Positions 48,601 through 56,412 of a stretch of 64,000 bases of DNA are shown one piece after another. The stretch lies in contig JAXLTC010000002.1 in NCBI GenBank assembly GCA_046330255.1, positions 744,001 to 808,000 on the forward strand. Reading direction: 5' to 3'. Origin of the DNA: JBBSBL01 sp046330255 (lineage in GTDB: Bacteria; Actinomycetota; Thermoleophilia; Solirubrobacterales; Solirubrobacteraceae). Position 1 is the stretch's first letter. Each line of letters starts with the position of its first letter. Made by a program: the position numbers and the translations under genes. Under the pieces are notes generated by a model. It searched no databases, had not been told where the DNA came from, and saw nothing but the letters and a program-made list of their open reading frames with translations.

Positions 48601-49595
48601 ACTCCTCCGGGCGCACGCGCGTGATCTCCGCCGCGCCGACGGGCCCGACCGCGGTGATCGACGGGGACGGGAACGTGGTGCGCCAACTCTCCCCCGCCTG
48701 CCCGGGCGCGGCGTGCGCGGCGAACCCGCCCTACCGGCCGGGTGATCCGTTCACGGTCACGCTCACCGGCCAGCCGGCGCTGTCGGACCTCACCGGCGTG
48801 GGCCGCCCGCAGGTCGCCCAGAGCCAGGTCGGCGCGATCTCGATCTCGACTGCGCTCGACCAGGAGGGGCAGGCCGCGCTGCCGCAGGTCTACACCAAGG
48901 CATGGGACGGCGGCGACGGCTCGATCCTGCCGGGCTTCCCGGCGCGCCAGGACGGCTTCCCGTTCTACACCGCGCCGGTCAGCGCCGACCTGGGCGGCGC
49001 CGCGGGCAAGCGCGCGGTGGTCGAGTCCAACGACTCCTACTGGGTCCACGCGTTCCTGCCGGGCGGCGGCGAGGCGCCCGGGTTCCCGAAGTACACGGGG
49101 CAGTGGCCGAGCTTCAGCGGCGTCGTCTCCGACCCGCGGATGGACGGGCGACTGACCTTCGCGACCGGCAGCCGGGAGGGCGACGTGTTCGTGTGGCGCA
49201 CCGCGGGCGACGCGGCGCGCAACGACCAGTGGTGGCATTTCCGCCACGACGAGCGGAACACGGGCGACTACGCGCTCGACACGCGCAGGCCCGCCGTCGT
49301 CACCGGCCTGCGCGCCGGTCCCGGCGGGGCGCTCTCCTGGCGGGCACCCGGCGGCGACGGCCAACTCGGCCGCGCCGCGCGCTACGAGGTCCGCCTCGCG
49401 CGGGCGCCGATCGCGAGCGTCGCCGCCTGGCGGCGGGGGCGAGTGGCCGCCGGAGCGCCCGAGCCCGCTGCGGCCGGCACCCGTCAGGGGATGCGCGTCG
49501 CCGCGCCCGGCGGCGGGCACTGGTGGGCGAGCGTGATCGCGATCGACGCGGCCGGGAACCGATCGGCCACGGGCTCGGCCGTCCGGCTGCGCTGA
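45603..49595 (+). CDS. Secreted subtilase-like protein with FG-GAP/VCBS repeats
   Basis: Protein of 1330 residues. A Sec signal (PAVVAAVLAIPAVGAGATA) is followed by a divergent S8 subtilase domain (about 150-560). The expected Asp strand reads RIAYIEGGVNY with Glu in its place, the His is in LGYSHASGLISLLGG, and the Ser in TTSGATPFMAATLAMV. Insertions with DNDGNGYPND- and DADGNGRLDIRD-type loops look calcium binding. From about 690 on, a beta-propeller of FG-GAP repeats appears (VGDLFGDGRLEVVATS, LADLEGDGRLDVLMTA). ATG 45603 is chosen; GTG 45585 is possible. Confidence 0.82.
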   Translation: MGGSGHRRSAWVRPAVVAAVLAIPAVGAGATATLATASRGPGDIRPALRAVGAATGAPHAAAASPHGLPASPSSFPNDPDFAGCEAQDPVTGCTDDEQWDLYGTLTGNTCLDPGGTVADKPHPDGGLPCWARNATDPQHAAGLNFTGAWQQGNVGRDDVRIAYIEGGVNYRVSSIKDGLNSIWLNRRELPYPELADGRSAGRYDADGNGRLDIRDYARDPRVNPACAPGVAPFVTEAEGTTHGCVAGGTHPYLNSVPVAGTLTPYLSPEDLIVAFGHCRIERGAIRSCPAGGRFDNDGNGYPNDVSGWNFERNTNDPQTDNLGYSHASGLISLLGGQPNNAYAGVGACRTCRVVPIKQGAEAIGRSDKWAEAVLYAADLGVTAISSVVVEYNYSSLSQRAVDYAYRRGVLLSLDSNDFDSMDHSDGMLFNHAIPGNSLALDKPGAAAQTFRARSNVTSYGTHNIFSGGEVTTSGATPFMAATLAMVQSAALSARDRGRIPSRLTPDEVKQVLMDTASPVIPQTQAPHVARQWPGNPRSATDPTHTNWSTQYGYGRPDVGAATRLVLSGQVPPTAELSSPRWFAYVDPVRQSRLVVTGRLAPSRWRSRGVRWTLEAAPGADPADSDFRAVSRGRGARDGRLGTLDLRRFRSLARRAPGDTLPPDGPERYTVTLRLRVRDGNGLKAEDRRTFGARHDPALLAGYPRHVSGEIAAAPAYVDLEGRRQNDLVFATYDGVVHALRPDGSEVPGFPVGSDALRSIDRRNPQNYPARAYRDPELRDARDPLTGVAVGDLFGDGRLEVVATSSNAVVYAWDARGRRLRGFPRTSDPRWWSLPVPTPDAPTRHGRLPARGNWSPPVLADLEGDGRLDVLMTAYDGFVYAWRPNGQPVPGWPVEVKLPDGVLARDGIAPADYIRDSKLVAPVGVADVLGTGRPQVFVPSFECGDDRTAWLYGIWPDGNRHAGGPFLPRWPVALPSLSMCYDNSIDFVSEGPTAPVFGKVDSSGRTRVISAAPTGPTAVIDGDGNVVRQLSPACPGAACAANPPYRPGDPFTVTLTGQPALSDLTGVGRPQVAQSQVGAISISTALDQEGQAALPQVYTKAWDGGDGSILPGFPARQDGFPFYTAPVSADLGGAAGKRAVVESNDSYWVHAFLPGGGEAPGFPKYTGQWPSFSGVVSDPRMDGRLTFATGSREGDVFVWRTAGDAARNDQWWHFRHDERNTGDYALDTRRPAVVTGLRAGPGGALSWRAPGGDGQLGRAARYEVRLARAPIASVAAWRRGRVAAGAPEPAAAGTRQGMRVAAPGGGHWWASVIAIDAAGNRSATGSAVRLR

Positions 49596-49627
49596 GCGGG
49601 GCGGCCGGACGCAGCGCCGCGTCCGGA

Positions 49628-49739
49628 GGTTGGAACGACGCAATGAGGGGGCACGGGCGGCTCCGAGGATCGCGCGGCCGCCCCCACGGCGGCATGCTCC
49701 TGACTTGGGGGTCGTATAGGCCCCCTGGGCAGGAGCATG
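49628..49739 (+). repeat. Dispersed intergenic repeat, element 5 (degenerate arm - hairpin A)
   Basis: The gap 49596-50389 has no gene and holds repeat pieces. The degenerate arm TTGGAACGACGCAATGAGG lies near 49630. Hairpin A (49693-49739) has a 10-bp outer stem CATGCTCCTG/CAGGAGCATG, inner GGGGG/CCCCC and loop TCGTATAGG. Nothing recognisable lies from 49740 to 49920. Confidence 0.72.
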
Positions 49740-49920
49740 GCCCAGGCTCGCCTACCGCGGCCCTCCCCGCCGCGAACGACTTGCAGGGAGGAGCCCCGGC
49801 GCCCGCGCCCCTGACGCTCGAGGCGCTGGTCGGCCCGACGCCCGCGGCGCTCTGCGCTCGAATCGTCTCGAAGGGCAGCGAAGGGCCACGGCCGGGCGCC
49901 GGCGCCGCTCCGCGCGCGAG

Positions 49921-50040
49921 TCGTTTCGAACGACGGCAACGAAGCCGCCCCACGCCGGGGGCCGACGCGAGTGTCCAATTGCCCCCGATGTACCCGGTCA
50001 GTCGCCCTGCCTGGGAGTCGTATTCGTCTCCAACCCGGGA
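49921..50040 (+). repeat. Dispersed intergenic repeat, element 6 (arm - mixed core)
   Basis: The arm TCGAACGACGGCAACGAAG starts near 49926. A CAATTGCCCCCGATGTACCC stretch resembles the core of hairpin B. A hairpin A relative follows at about 50005-50040, loop TCGTATTCG between GGAG and CTCC. Both core types therefore occur in one copy. Confidence 0.6.
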
Positions 50041-50276
50041 CGGTGGCGCTGTGCCGCCTCCTTCGGGGCGGCACACGTGCGAGAGACGCCTTGAAGGGAG
50101 CACGTCTGCCGCTTCCCTGTCCCGGATTGCCGTCAACATCGCCGGCGCCGATCGAGCGCGTCAACGAGGGTCCGCATACCGGACCCCGGGTGACGCGCTC
50201 GGACCGAGCGCGCCTTATGGGCGGCGCGCCGGCGGGCCACACGGAGCAAGAAGGGCCCCCGGCCTAGCGTCGACCC

Positions 50277-50325
50277 CCTCCTTCCCTGCCGCAGTTCGCG
50301 ACGCCACGGCCACCAGGAGCGCCGG
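50277..50325 (-). repeat. Inverted arm of the dispersed repeat
   Basis: CCTGCCGCAGTTCGCGACG plus a GGCCACCAGGAGCGCCGG tail, matching the right arms at 4790, 5068 and 26732. It closes the block that begins at 49921. No features were seen at 50041-50276. Confidence 0.65.
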
Positions 50326-50374
50326 CCGCTTGCGAAGCTTCGCGGCCGTCGGCGGGCCCGGCGCCGCCCTCGGC

Positions 50375-50380
50375 TAGGGT
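50375..50380 (+). promoter_or_regulatory. Putative -10 element (TAGGGT)
   Basis: Nine bases before GTG 50390 of the SDR gene, no Shine-Dalgarno site. Confidence 0.45.
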
Positions 50381-50389
50381 CACGGGCGC

Positions 50390-51247
50390 GTGAGCGCCTC
50401 ATCATCCAGCGGGACGGTGCTCGTCACGGGAGCCTCGACCGGCATCGGCGAGGCGTGCGCGCTGCACCTGGCAAGCCTCGGCTTCGGCGTGCTCGCGGGC
50501 GTGCGCCGCGAGGAGGACTCGCGCCGCCTGGCCGAGCATCCGGGGGTCACGCCGGTGATGCTGGACGTGACAGACGCCGGCGCGATCTCCGCGGCCGCCG
50601 AGCGCGCCGCCGCGACCAACCGCGGCAGGCTGGCCGGCCTCGTCAACAACGCCGGCATCGCGGTCGCCGCACCGCTCGAGCTCGTCCCGATCGACGAGCT
50701 GCGCCACCAACTCGAGGTCAACGTCGTCGGCCAGGTCGCGGTCACGCAGGCGATGCTTCCGCTGCTGCGCGCCGCGCGCGGTCGCGTGGTCAACATCGGC
50801 TCGGTCGGGGGTCTGGTCGCGCTGCCGATGCTCGGGGCCTACGCCGCCTCGAAGTTCGCGCTCGAGGCGATCACCGACGCGCTGCGCCGCGAGGTCGCGA
50901 GCCAGGGCGTCCGCGTCGCGATCGTCGAGCCCGCGAGCGTGCGCACGCCGATCTGGGACAAGTCCGAGGAGGCCGCGGACGAGATCGGCGCCGGGGCCGG
51001 GGACGAGGCCGAGCGGCTGTACGGCTCGCTGATCCGCGCGATCCGCGCGGGCGCGGCGCAGGCGCGGGTCGAGGGCGTGCCGCCGCGCGCGGTGGCCGAA
51101 GTCGTCGCGGAGGCGCTGACGCACCCGCGGCCCCGCACCCGCTACCCGGTCGGCCGCGAGGCGCGCGGACGGGCGATCGCCGCGCGCGTGCTGCCCGACC
51201 GCGCGCTCGACCGGGCGATCGCGCGGCGGCTGCGAGAGGAACGGTAG
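50390..51247 (+). CDS. Short-chain dehydrogenase/reductase
   Basis: Classical SDR of 285 residues. The cofactor loop is TGASTGIGEACALHL (residues 12-26), with NNAGIAVAAPLE, the catalytic Ser in VVNIGSVGGLVALP, and Tyr/Lys in YAASKFALEAITDAL. The C-terminal extension and the VEPASVRTPIWDK stretch resemble retinol- or steroid-dehydrogenase-like members. NAD(P) use and substrate cannot be fixed. GTG 50390 is supported by TAGGGT 9 bases upstream. Confidence 0.87.
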   Translation: MSASSSSGTVLVTGASTGIGEACALHLASLGFGVLAGVRREEDSRRLAEHPGVTPVMLDVTDAGAISAAAERAAATNRGRLAGLVNNAGIAVAAPLELVPIDELRHQLEVNVVGQVAVTQAMLPLLRAARGRVVNIGSVGGLVALPMLGAYAASKFALEAITDALRREVASQGVRVAIVEPASVRTPIWDKSEEAADEIGAGAGDEAERLYGSLIRAIRAGAAQARVEGVPPRAVAEVVAEALTHPRPRTRYPVGREARGRAIAARVLPDRALDRAIARRLREER

Positions 51248-51293
51248 GCCGGTGCCGCGCGCCCCGCGGCGCAGGTCGTTCATCATCTCCGGC

Positions 51294-51839
51294 ATGGACT
51301 CGCTGCGCGGAAAGCTGCTCGTCGCCACCCCGGCGATCGCGGACCCGAGCTTCTTCCGCACCGTGCTGCTGATCGGCCATCACGACGAGCAGGGCGCGCT
51401 GGGCCTGGTGCTGAACCGCCCGTCGGACGCGCAGGTCGCCGAGGCGGCCCCGCCGCTCGCGGACGTCGCGGGCGAGGACGGGCTCCTGTACCTGGGCGGG
51501 CCGGTGACGCCCGAGGGCGTGGTCGTAGTCGCGGAGTTCGAGGACGAGCAGGACGCCGCGCTGCTCGCGTTCGGCAACGTCGGCGTTCCCTCCGCGCGCG
51601 TGGACCTCGAGCGGCTCCCGGAGGTGACCGAGCGCACGCGGGTCTACGCCGGCCACGCGGGCTGGGGCCCGGGCCAGCTCGACGAGGAGATGGAGCGCGA
51701 GGACTGGATCGTCGCGGAGGCGGACGCCGACGTCGTCTTCAGCGAGGACGCCGAGGACATGTGGGCGTCCGTGCTGCGCCGGCTCGGGGGGAGCTACGCG
51801 ATCCTTGCGACGATGCCGCCCGACCCCTCCGTGAACTGA
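51294..51839 (+). CDS. YqgE/AlgH (UPF0301) family protein
   Basis: Protein of 181 residues. Family blocks are SLRGKLLVATPAIADPSFFRTVLLIGHHDEQGALG, LVLNRPSD, YLGGPV and VYAGHAGWGPGQLDEEME. The biochemical role is unknown; AlgH affects alginate regulation in Pseudomonas. ATG 51294 gives the standard family start; a GTG at 51252 would add 14 residues. It precedes an aldo/keto reductase by 4 bases. Confidence 0.88.
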   Translation: MDSLRGKLLVATPAIADPSFFRTVLLIGHHDEQGALGLVLNRPSDAQVAEAAPPLADVAGEDGLLYLGGPVTPEGVVVVAEFEDEQDAALLAFGNVGVPSARVDLERLPEVTERTRVYAGHAGWGPGQLDEEMEREDWIVAEADADVVFSEDAEDMWASVLRRLGGSYAILATMPPDPSVN

Positions 51840-51843
51840 GCCC

Positions 51844-52977
51844 GTGAGCCTCGACCCCACACGCGCGGCGCTCGGCGCCTGGAGCGGCGGGCGCTTCATG
51901 CACTTCGGCGCACCGCTGGAGGACCGGCGGCTCGAGGCGCTGCTGCGCCCCGACCCCGCGATCCCGACCGTGATCACCGCCGACGTCTACGGCCAGGGCG
52001 AGGCGGACCGCGTCGTCGGCCGCGCGCTCGCGGGACTGCCGCGCGACTCCTACTGCCTGGTGGGGGCGATCGGCCACGACTTCTACGACGGCGAGCGACG
52101 CGGAGCGAAGGGCTTCCCGCGCTTCACCGACCCGGCGCTGCGCGGGCCGGGCGCCTACCGCGATTACGTGCTCGCGGCGACAGAGCGCAGCCTGCGGCGT
52201 TGCGGGGTCGACCGCATCGACCTTCTGCTGCTGCACAACCCCGACCGCACCGGCTACACCTCGCAGGCGGCGTGGGACGCGATGGCCGCCGCACGCGACG
52301 ACGGCCTCGCGCGGATGCTCGGCGTCGCGCCCGGGCCGGCGAACGGCTTCACGCTCGACGTGCTCGTGTGCCTGGAGCGCTTCGGCGCGCTGATCGACTG
52401 GGCGATGGTGATCCTCAACCCGCTCGAGCCCTGGCCCGGCGAGCTCGTGCTGCCCGCGGCCGAGGCGCACGGGGTCAGGGTGATCACGCGCGTTGTCGAC
52501 CACGGCGGTGTCTTCCACGGGGACGTCCGCCCGGGCCACGCCTTCGGCGAGCGCGACCATCGGTCCTTCCGGCCCGAGGGCTGGGTCGAGGCCGGCGCCG
52601 CGAAGGCCGACCGGATGCGACCGTTCGCCGAGCGCCACGGGCTGACGCTGCTCCAGCTGGCGTGCGCCTGGAACCTCTCGCATCCGGCGGTGGAGTGCGT
52701 GGTCCCGACCCTGATCCAGGAGCTCGGGGCGGACGCGCGCCCGGTCGAGCACAAGCGCGCCGAGCTCGCCGCGCTCGCGGACGTCGAGCTGACCCCGGAG
52801 GAGGTCGCCGAGATCCGCGCGATCGGCGACAACACCGGTTGCATGGCGCTCAAGGGCGCCGCGCCGGGCTTCAAGGGCGCCGAGACGGCGGATCGCTGGG
52901 CCGTGGACCGGGAGCTGGCGGCCACCGGGGAGCGCTGGGGCATCTCCGCGGAGCGGGACCTCGTCCCGCTCGCCTAG
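51844..52977 (+). CDS. Aldo/keto reductase family protein
   Basis: Protein of 377 residues with a TIM-barrel AKR core. DVYGQGEADRVVGRAL holds the conserved Asp and Tyr, RIDLLLLHNPDRTG the strand 4 region, and LACAWNLSHPAVECVVPTL plus LTPEEVAEIRAIG the cofactor-binding C-terminus. A catalytic Lys/His pair is not unmistakable, so activity is inferred. The length exceeds the usual 320 residues by a C-terminal tail (GAETADRWAVDREL). Overlapping spacing with yqgE and cydD suggests an operon. Confidence 0.82.
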   Translation: MSLDPTRAALGAWSGGRFMHFGAPLEDRRLEALLRPDPAIPTVITADVYGQGEADRVVGRALAGLPRDSYCLVGAIGHDFYDGERRGAKGFPRFTDPALRGPGAYRDYVLAATERSLRRCGVDRIDLLLLHNPDRTGYTSQAAWDAMAAARDDGLARMLGVAPGPANGFTLDVLVCLERFGALIDWAMVILNPLEPWPGELVLPAAEAHGVRVITRVVDHGGVFHGDVRPGHAFGERDHRSFRPEGWVEAGAAKADRMRPFAERHGLTLLQLACAWNLSHPAVECVVPTLIQELGADARPVEHKRAELAALADVELTPEEVAEIRAIGDNTGCMALKGAAPGFKGAETADRWAVDRELAATGERWGISAERDLVPLA

Positions 52978-52981
52978 GCGA

Positions 52982-54733
52982 GTGGCCGGCGCGGACCCGG
53001 ATGCGCGCGCCTCGGCGCGGGCCCTGCGCCGCCGCCTGCTGCGCACGAGCCGCGCCGGGCGGGCCGCGCTGGCCGCGAGCGTCGCGCTCGGCCTTGCCGC
53101 CGCGGCGCTGACGATCGCCCAGGCGGTTCTGCTCGCCTCGGTCATCACGCGCGTGTTCATGGGCGGAGAGCCGCTCGCCGCCGTCGAGGGGTCGCTGATC
53201 GCGCTGGTCGCGGTGTCGCTCGGGCGCGGGCTGGTCGCGTTCGGGTTCGAGGCCTCGGGGCGCGTCGGCGCGGCTCGCGTGATGGCGGAGCTGCGCGACC
53301 GGCTCGTGCGCCATCTGCTGGTCGAGCGCCCGGGCGGCCTGGCGGGCGAGCGCCGCGGCGAGCTCGCGGCCGCGGCGGTCCAGGGCGTCGACTCGCTCGA
53401 GGCGTGGTTCGCCCGCTACCTCCCGCAGGCCGTTCTCGCGGCGGTGATCCCGCTCGCGATCCTCGCCTGGGTCGTGCCGCTGGACTGGGAGGCCGCCGCG
53501 ATCCTGCTCGTGACGTTCCCGCTGATCCCGCTCTTCATGGTGCTCATCGGGCGCATGGCCCAGCGCTCGACGCGCGCCCGCTGGCGCGCGCTCGCGCGGC
53601 TCGGGGCGCATCTGCTCGACGTCGTCGAGGGCCTCGCGACGCTGCGCGCGTTCGGCCGCGCCGAGCGCCAGGCCGAGACGATCGCCGCGGCCGGCGATGC
53701 CTACCGGCGCGAGACCATGGCGACGCTGCGGATCGCGTTCGTCTCCGCGCTCGTGCTCGAGTTGCTCGCCATGCTCGGCACCGCGCTGGTCGCCGCGACG
53801 ATCGGCGTCCAGCTGATCGACGGAGCGCTCGGGCTCGAGGCGGGCCTGACGGTCCTGATCCTCGCCCCCGAGCTCTACATGCCGCTGCGCAACCTGGGCG
53901 CGCAGTTCCACGCGAGCGCGGACGGGCTCGCGGCGGCGGAGCGCATCTTCGAGGCGCTCGACGAGCCGCCCGGCGTGCGTGTCCCGGCGCGACCGCTGCC
54001 CGCGCCCGACCCGGCCGACGCGGTCGTGCGACTCGAGGACGTGGGCTTCCGCCACGCGGGTCGCGGCGAGCAGACGCTCGACGGGGCATCGCTCGCGCTG
54101 CGCCCGGGCGAGAGCGTCGCGCTGGTCGGCCCGAGCGGCGCGGGCAAGACGACCCTCGCGAAGCTGCTGCTGCGGCTCGCCGATCCCGCGTCCGGGCGCC
54201 TGAGCTGCGGCGGAGTGGATCTCACGGCCGTCGATCCGGCGGCGTGGCGGGCGCGCGTGGCCTGGGTGCCGCAGCGCCCTACGATCTTCGCGGGAAGCGT
54301 GGCCGAGAACGTGCGCCTCGCGGCGCCCCGCGCCGGGGACGGGGAGGTCGAGGCCGCGCTGCGGGCTGCGCACGCGTGGGAGTTCGTGGCCGCGCTGCCC
54401 GACGGGCCGGCGACGCGGGTCGGCGACGGCGGGCGGCGGCTCTCCGCCGGGCAGGCGCAGCGCGTGGCGCTCGCGCGCGCGTTCGCGCGCGCGGCGCCGT
54501 TCGTGCTGCTCGACGAGCCGACCGCGAACCTCGACCCGGCCACGGCGGAGGAGGTCGAGGCGGCGATCGCCGCGCACGTCCGCGGCCGCACGGCGCTGTG
54601 GATCGCCCACCGGCCCGGGCTCGCCGCGCGCGCCGACCGGGTCCTCGCGCTGGAGGACGGGCGGCTGCGTGAGATCCACGGCGCCACGCGCGCGCGGTCG
54701 CGCACGGGCGCGCGCGAGGAGGCCGGGCGGTGA
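52982..54733 (+). CDS. cydD: Thiol reductant ABC exporter subunit CydD
   Basis: Half transporter of 583 residues. The membrane domain (about 30-310) contains QAVLLASVITRVFMGG, EAWFARYLPQAVLAAVIPLAIL and PLIPLFMVLIGRMA. The ATPase has Walker A GPSGAGKTTL (about residue 380), signature LSAGQAQRVALARAF and Walker B FVLLDEPTANLD. CydDC exports cysteine/glutathione and is required to assemble cytochrome bd. The next gene is cydC, overlapping by GTGA. No cydAB is in this window. Confidence 0.92.
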   Translation: MAGADPDARASARALRRRLLRTSRAGRAALAASVALGLAAAALTIAQAVLLASVITRVFMGGEPLAAVEGSLIALVAVSLGRGLVAFGFEASGRVGAARVMAELRDRLVRHLLVERPGGLAGERRGELAAAAVQGVDSLEAWFARYLPQAVLAAVIPLAILAWVVPLDWEAAAILLVTFPLIPLFMVLIGRMAQRSTRARWRALARLGAHLLDVVEGLATLRAFGRAERQAETIAAAGDAYRRETMATLRIAFVSALVLELLAMLGTALVAATIGVQLIDGALGLEAGLTVLILAPELYMPLRNLGAQFHASADGLAAAERIFEALDEPPGVRVPARPLPAPDPADAVVRLEDVGFRHAGRGEQTLDGASLALRPGESVALVGPSGAGKTTLAKLLLRLADPASGRLSCGGVDLTAVDPAAWRARVAWVPQRPTIFAGSVAENVRLAAPRAGDGEVEAALRAAHAWEFVAALPDGPATRVGDGGRRLSAGQAQRVALARAFARAAPFVLLDEPTANLDPATAEEVEAAIAAHVRGRTALWIAHRPGLAARADRVLALEDGRLREIHGATRARSRTGAREEAGR

Positions 54734-56412
54734 GCGCGCTCGCGCTGCGCCGGGCGGTGGGCGCGACGCGCGGCCGCCGCGGGCGGGTGGCGCTGTCGGT
54801 GCTGCTCGGCACCGGGAGCGTGATGGCGGCCGTCGGCCTGCTCGCGCTGTCGGGCTGGCTGATCTCGCGCGCCGCGCAGCGCCCGCCGATCCTCACCCTG
54901 ACCGTCGCGATCGTCGGCGTGCGCTTCTTCGGCGTCGCGCGCGCCCTGCTGCGATACCTCGAGCGCCTCGTCTCGCACGACCTCGCGTTCCGGACGCTCG
55001 CCGACCTGCGCGTGCGCTGGTTCCGTGCGCTCGTGCCGCTCGTGCCGGGCGGGCTGCCGGACCTCGGCCGCGGCGAGGTCCTGAGCCGCTTCGTCGCCGA
55101 CGTCGACCGGTTGCAGGATCTCTACCTGCGAGCGCTCGGACCGCCGCTGGTGGCGCTGGCGACGATCGCGCTCTCCACGGCGGCGGCCGCCGTGATCCAC
55201 CCGGCCTCGGCGCTCCCGCTCGCGGCGATGCTGCTGGCCGCCGCCGTGCTCGTCCCGCTCGCCACGCGCACCGCCGCGCGGGCCGCGGGGCGCCGCCAGG
55301 CGCCCGCCCGCGCGGCGCTCACCACCGACCTGGTCGAGATCGTCGGCGGCGCGCCGGAGATCGCGGCGGCGGGCCGCGAGGGCGAGTGGGCGGCCCGCGC
55401 CGAGCGCCACGGCTCCGATCTCGCCCGGCTGCAGGTCCGCGACGCGCTGGCGGGCGGCATCGCCGCGGGGCTCGGGACGTTCATCGCGGGCGCCGCGGTC
55501 GCGGCGGTCGCGTGGGTGACGATCCCCGCGGTCGCGGCGGGCACGCTCGACGGGACCCTGCTCGCGGCGCTGGTGCTCCTGACGATGGCATCGTTCGAGG
55601 GCGTGCAGCCGCTCGGCGCGGCCGCGCAGTCGATCGACGCGTGCGCGAGCGCCGCGGAGCGGCTCGAGCAGGTCACCGCGCGACCGGCGCCCGTCGCCGA
55701 CCCGGCCGCCCCCGCCGCGATGCCCGCCACGGGAGCGCTGGCCGCCGAGGGCGTCCGGCTGCGGTTCGGCCCCGGGGAGCCGTGGGTCCTGGACGGCGCC
55801 GACCTGCGCCTGGAGCCGGGCTGCTCGCTAGCGGTGGTGGGCCCGAGCGGAACGGGCAAGACGACGCTCGCCGATCTGCTCGTGCGCTTCCGCGACCCCG
55901 ACGCCGGGCGGGTGACGATCGGAGGGGCCGACCTGCGCGAGCTCGCGCAGGAGGACGTGCGCGCGGCGGTGCGGCTCGGCTCGCAGGAAGCCCACCTGTT
56001 CGCCACGACGCTGCGGGCGAACCTGGCGCTCGCCCGGCCCGACGCCGGCGACGCCGAGCTGCACGACGCGCTGAGGCGCGTGGGCCTGGGCGCCTGGACG
56101 GCGTCGCTGCCGGACGGGCTCGACACCGAGGTCGGCGAGCTCGGCGCGAAGGTCTCCGGCGGCCAGCGCCAGCGGATCGCCGCGGCGCGCCTGCTGCTGG
56201 CCCCTGGCCGCTTCCTGATCTTCGACGAGCCCGCCGCGCACCTCGACCCGCCCGGCGCCCGGGCGCTGCTGCGCGAGCTGGCCTTCACCGCGGCGCGCAC
56301 CGGCCGCGGCGTGCTCGTGATCAGCCACGTGCTCGACGGGCTCGAGGCCTTCGACCGGGTCGTCGAGCTCGAGGCCGGCCGCCTCAGCGCCCTGCGCAGC
56401 GCTCCGCCGTGA
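54730..56412 (+). CDS. cydC: Thiol reductant ABC exporter subunit CydC
   Basis: Partner half transporter of 560 residues. The membrane domain begins RVALSVLLGTGSVMAAVGLLALSGWLISRAAQRPPILTLTVAIVGVRFFGV-like and shows the CydC YLERLVSHD motif. Walker A is GPSGTGKTTL, signature VSGGQRQRIAAARLL, and Walker B FLIFDEPAAHLD. GTG 54730 overlaps the cydD stop by four bases (GTGA). Its end overlaps the convergent GH31 gene by 29 bases. Confidence 0.92.
   Translation: MSALALRRAVGATRGRRGRVALSVLLGTGSVMAAVGLLALSGWLISRAAQRPPILTLTVAIVGVRFFGVARALLRYLERLVSHDLAFRTLADLRVRWFRALVPLVPGGLPDLGRGEVLSRFVADVDRLQDLYLRALGPPLVALATIALSTAAAAVIHPASALPLAAMLLAAAVLVPLATRTAARAAGRRQAPARAALTTDLVEIVGGAPEIAAAGREGEWAARAERHGSDLARLQVRDALAGGIAAGLGTFIAGAAVAAVAWVTIPAVAAGTLDGTLLAALVLLTMASFEGVQPLGAAAQSIDACASAAERLEQVTARPAPVADPAAPAAMPATGALAAEGVRLRFGPGEPWVLDGADLRLEPGCSLAVVGPSGTGKTTLADLLVRFRDPDAGRVTIGGADLRELAQEDVRAAVRLGSQEAHLFATTLRANLALARPDAGDAELHDALRRVGLGAWTASLPDGLDTEVGELGAKVSGGQRQRIAAARLLLAPGRFLIFDEPAAHLDPPGARALLRELAFTAARTGRGVLVISHVLDGLEAFDRVVELEAGRLSALRSAPP

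Noticed and set aside
49300..50375. Frames of 250-280 codons in the gap before the SDR gene
   Set aside because: Low-complexity translations of repeat elements 5 and 6 with no recognisable domain and no start signal.
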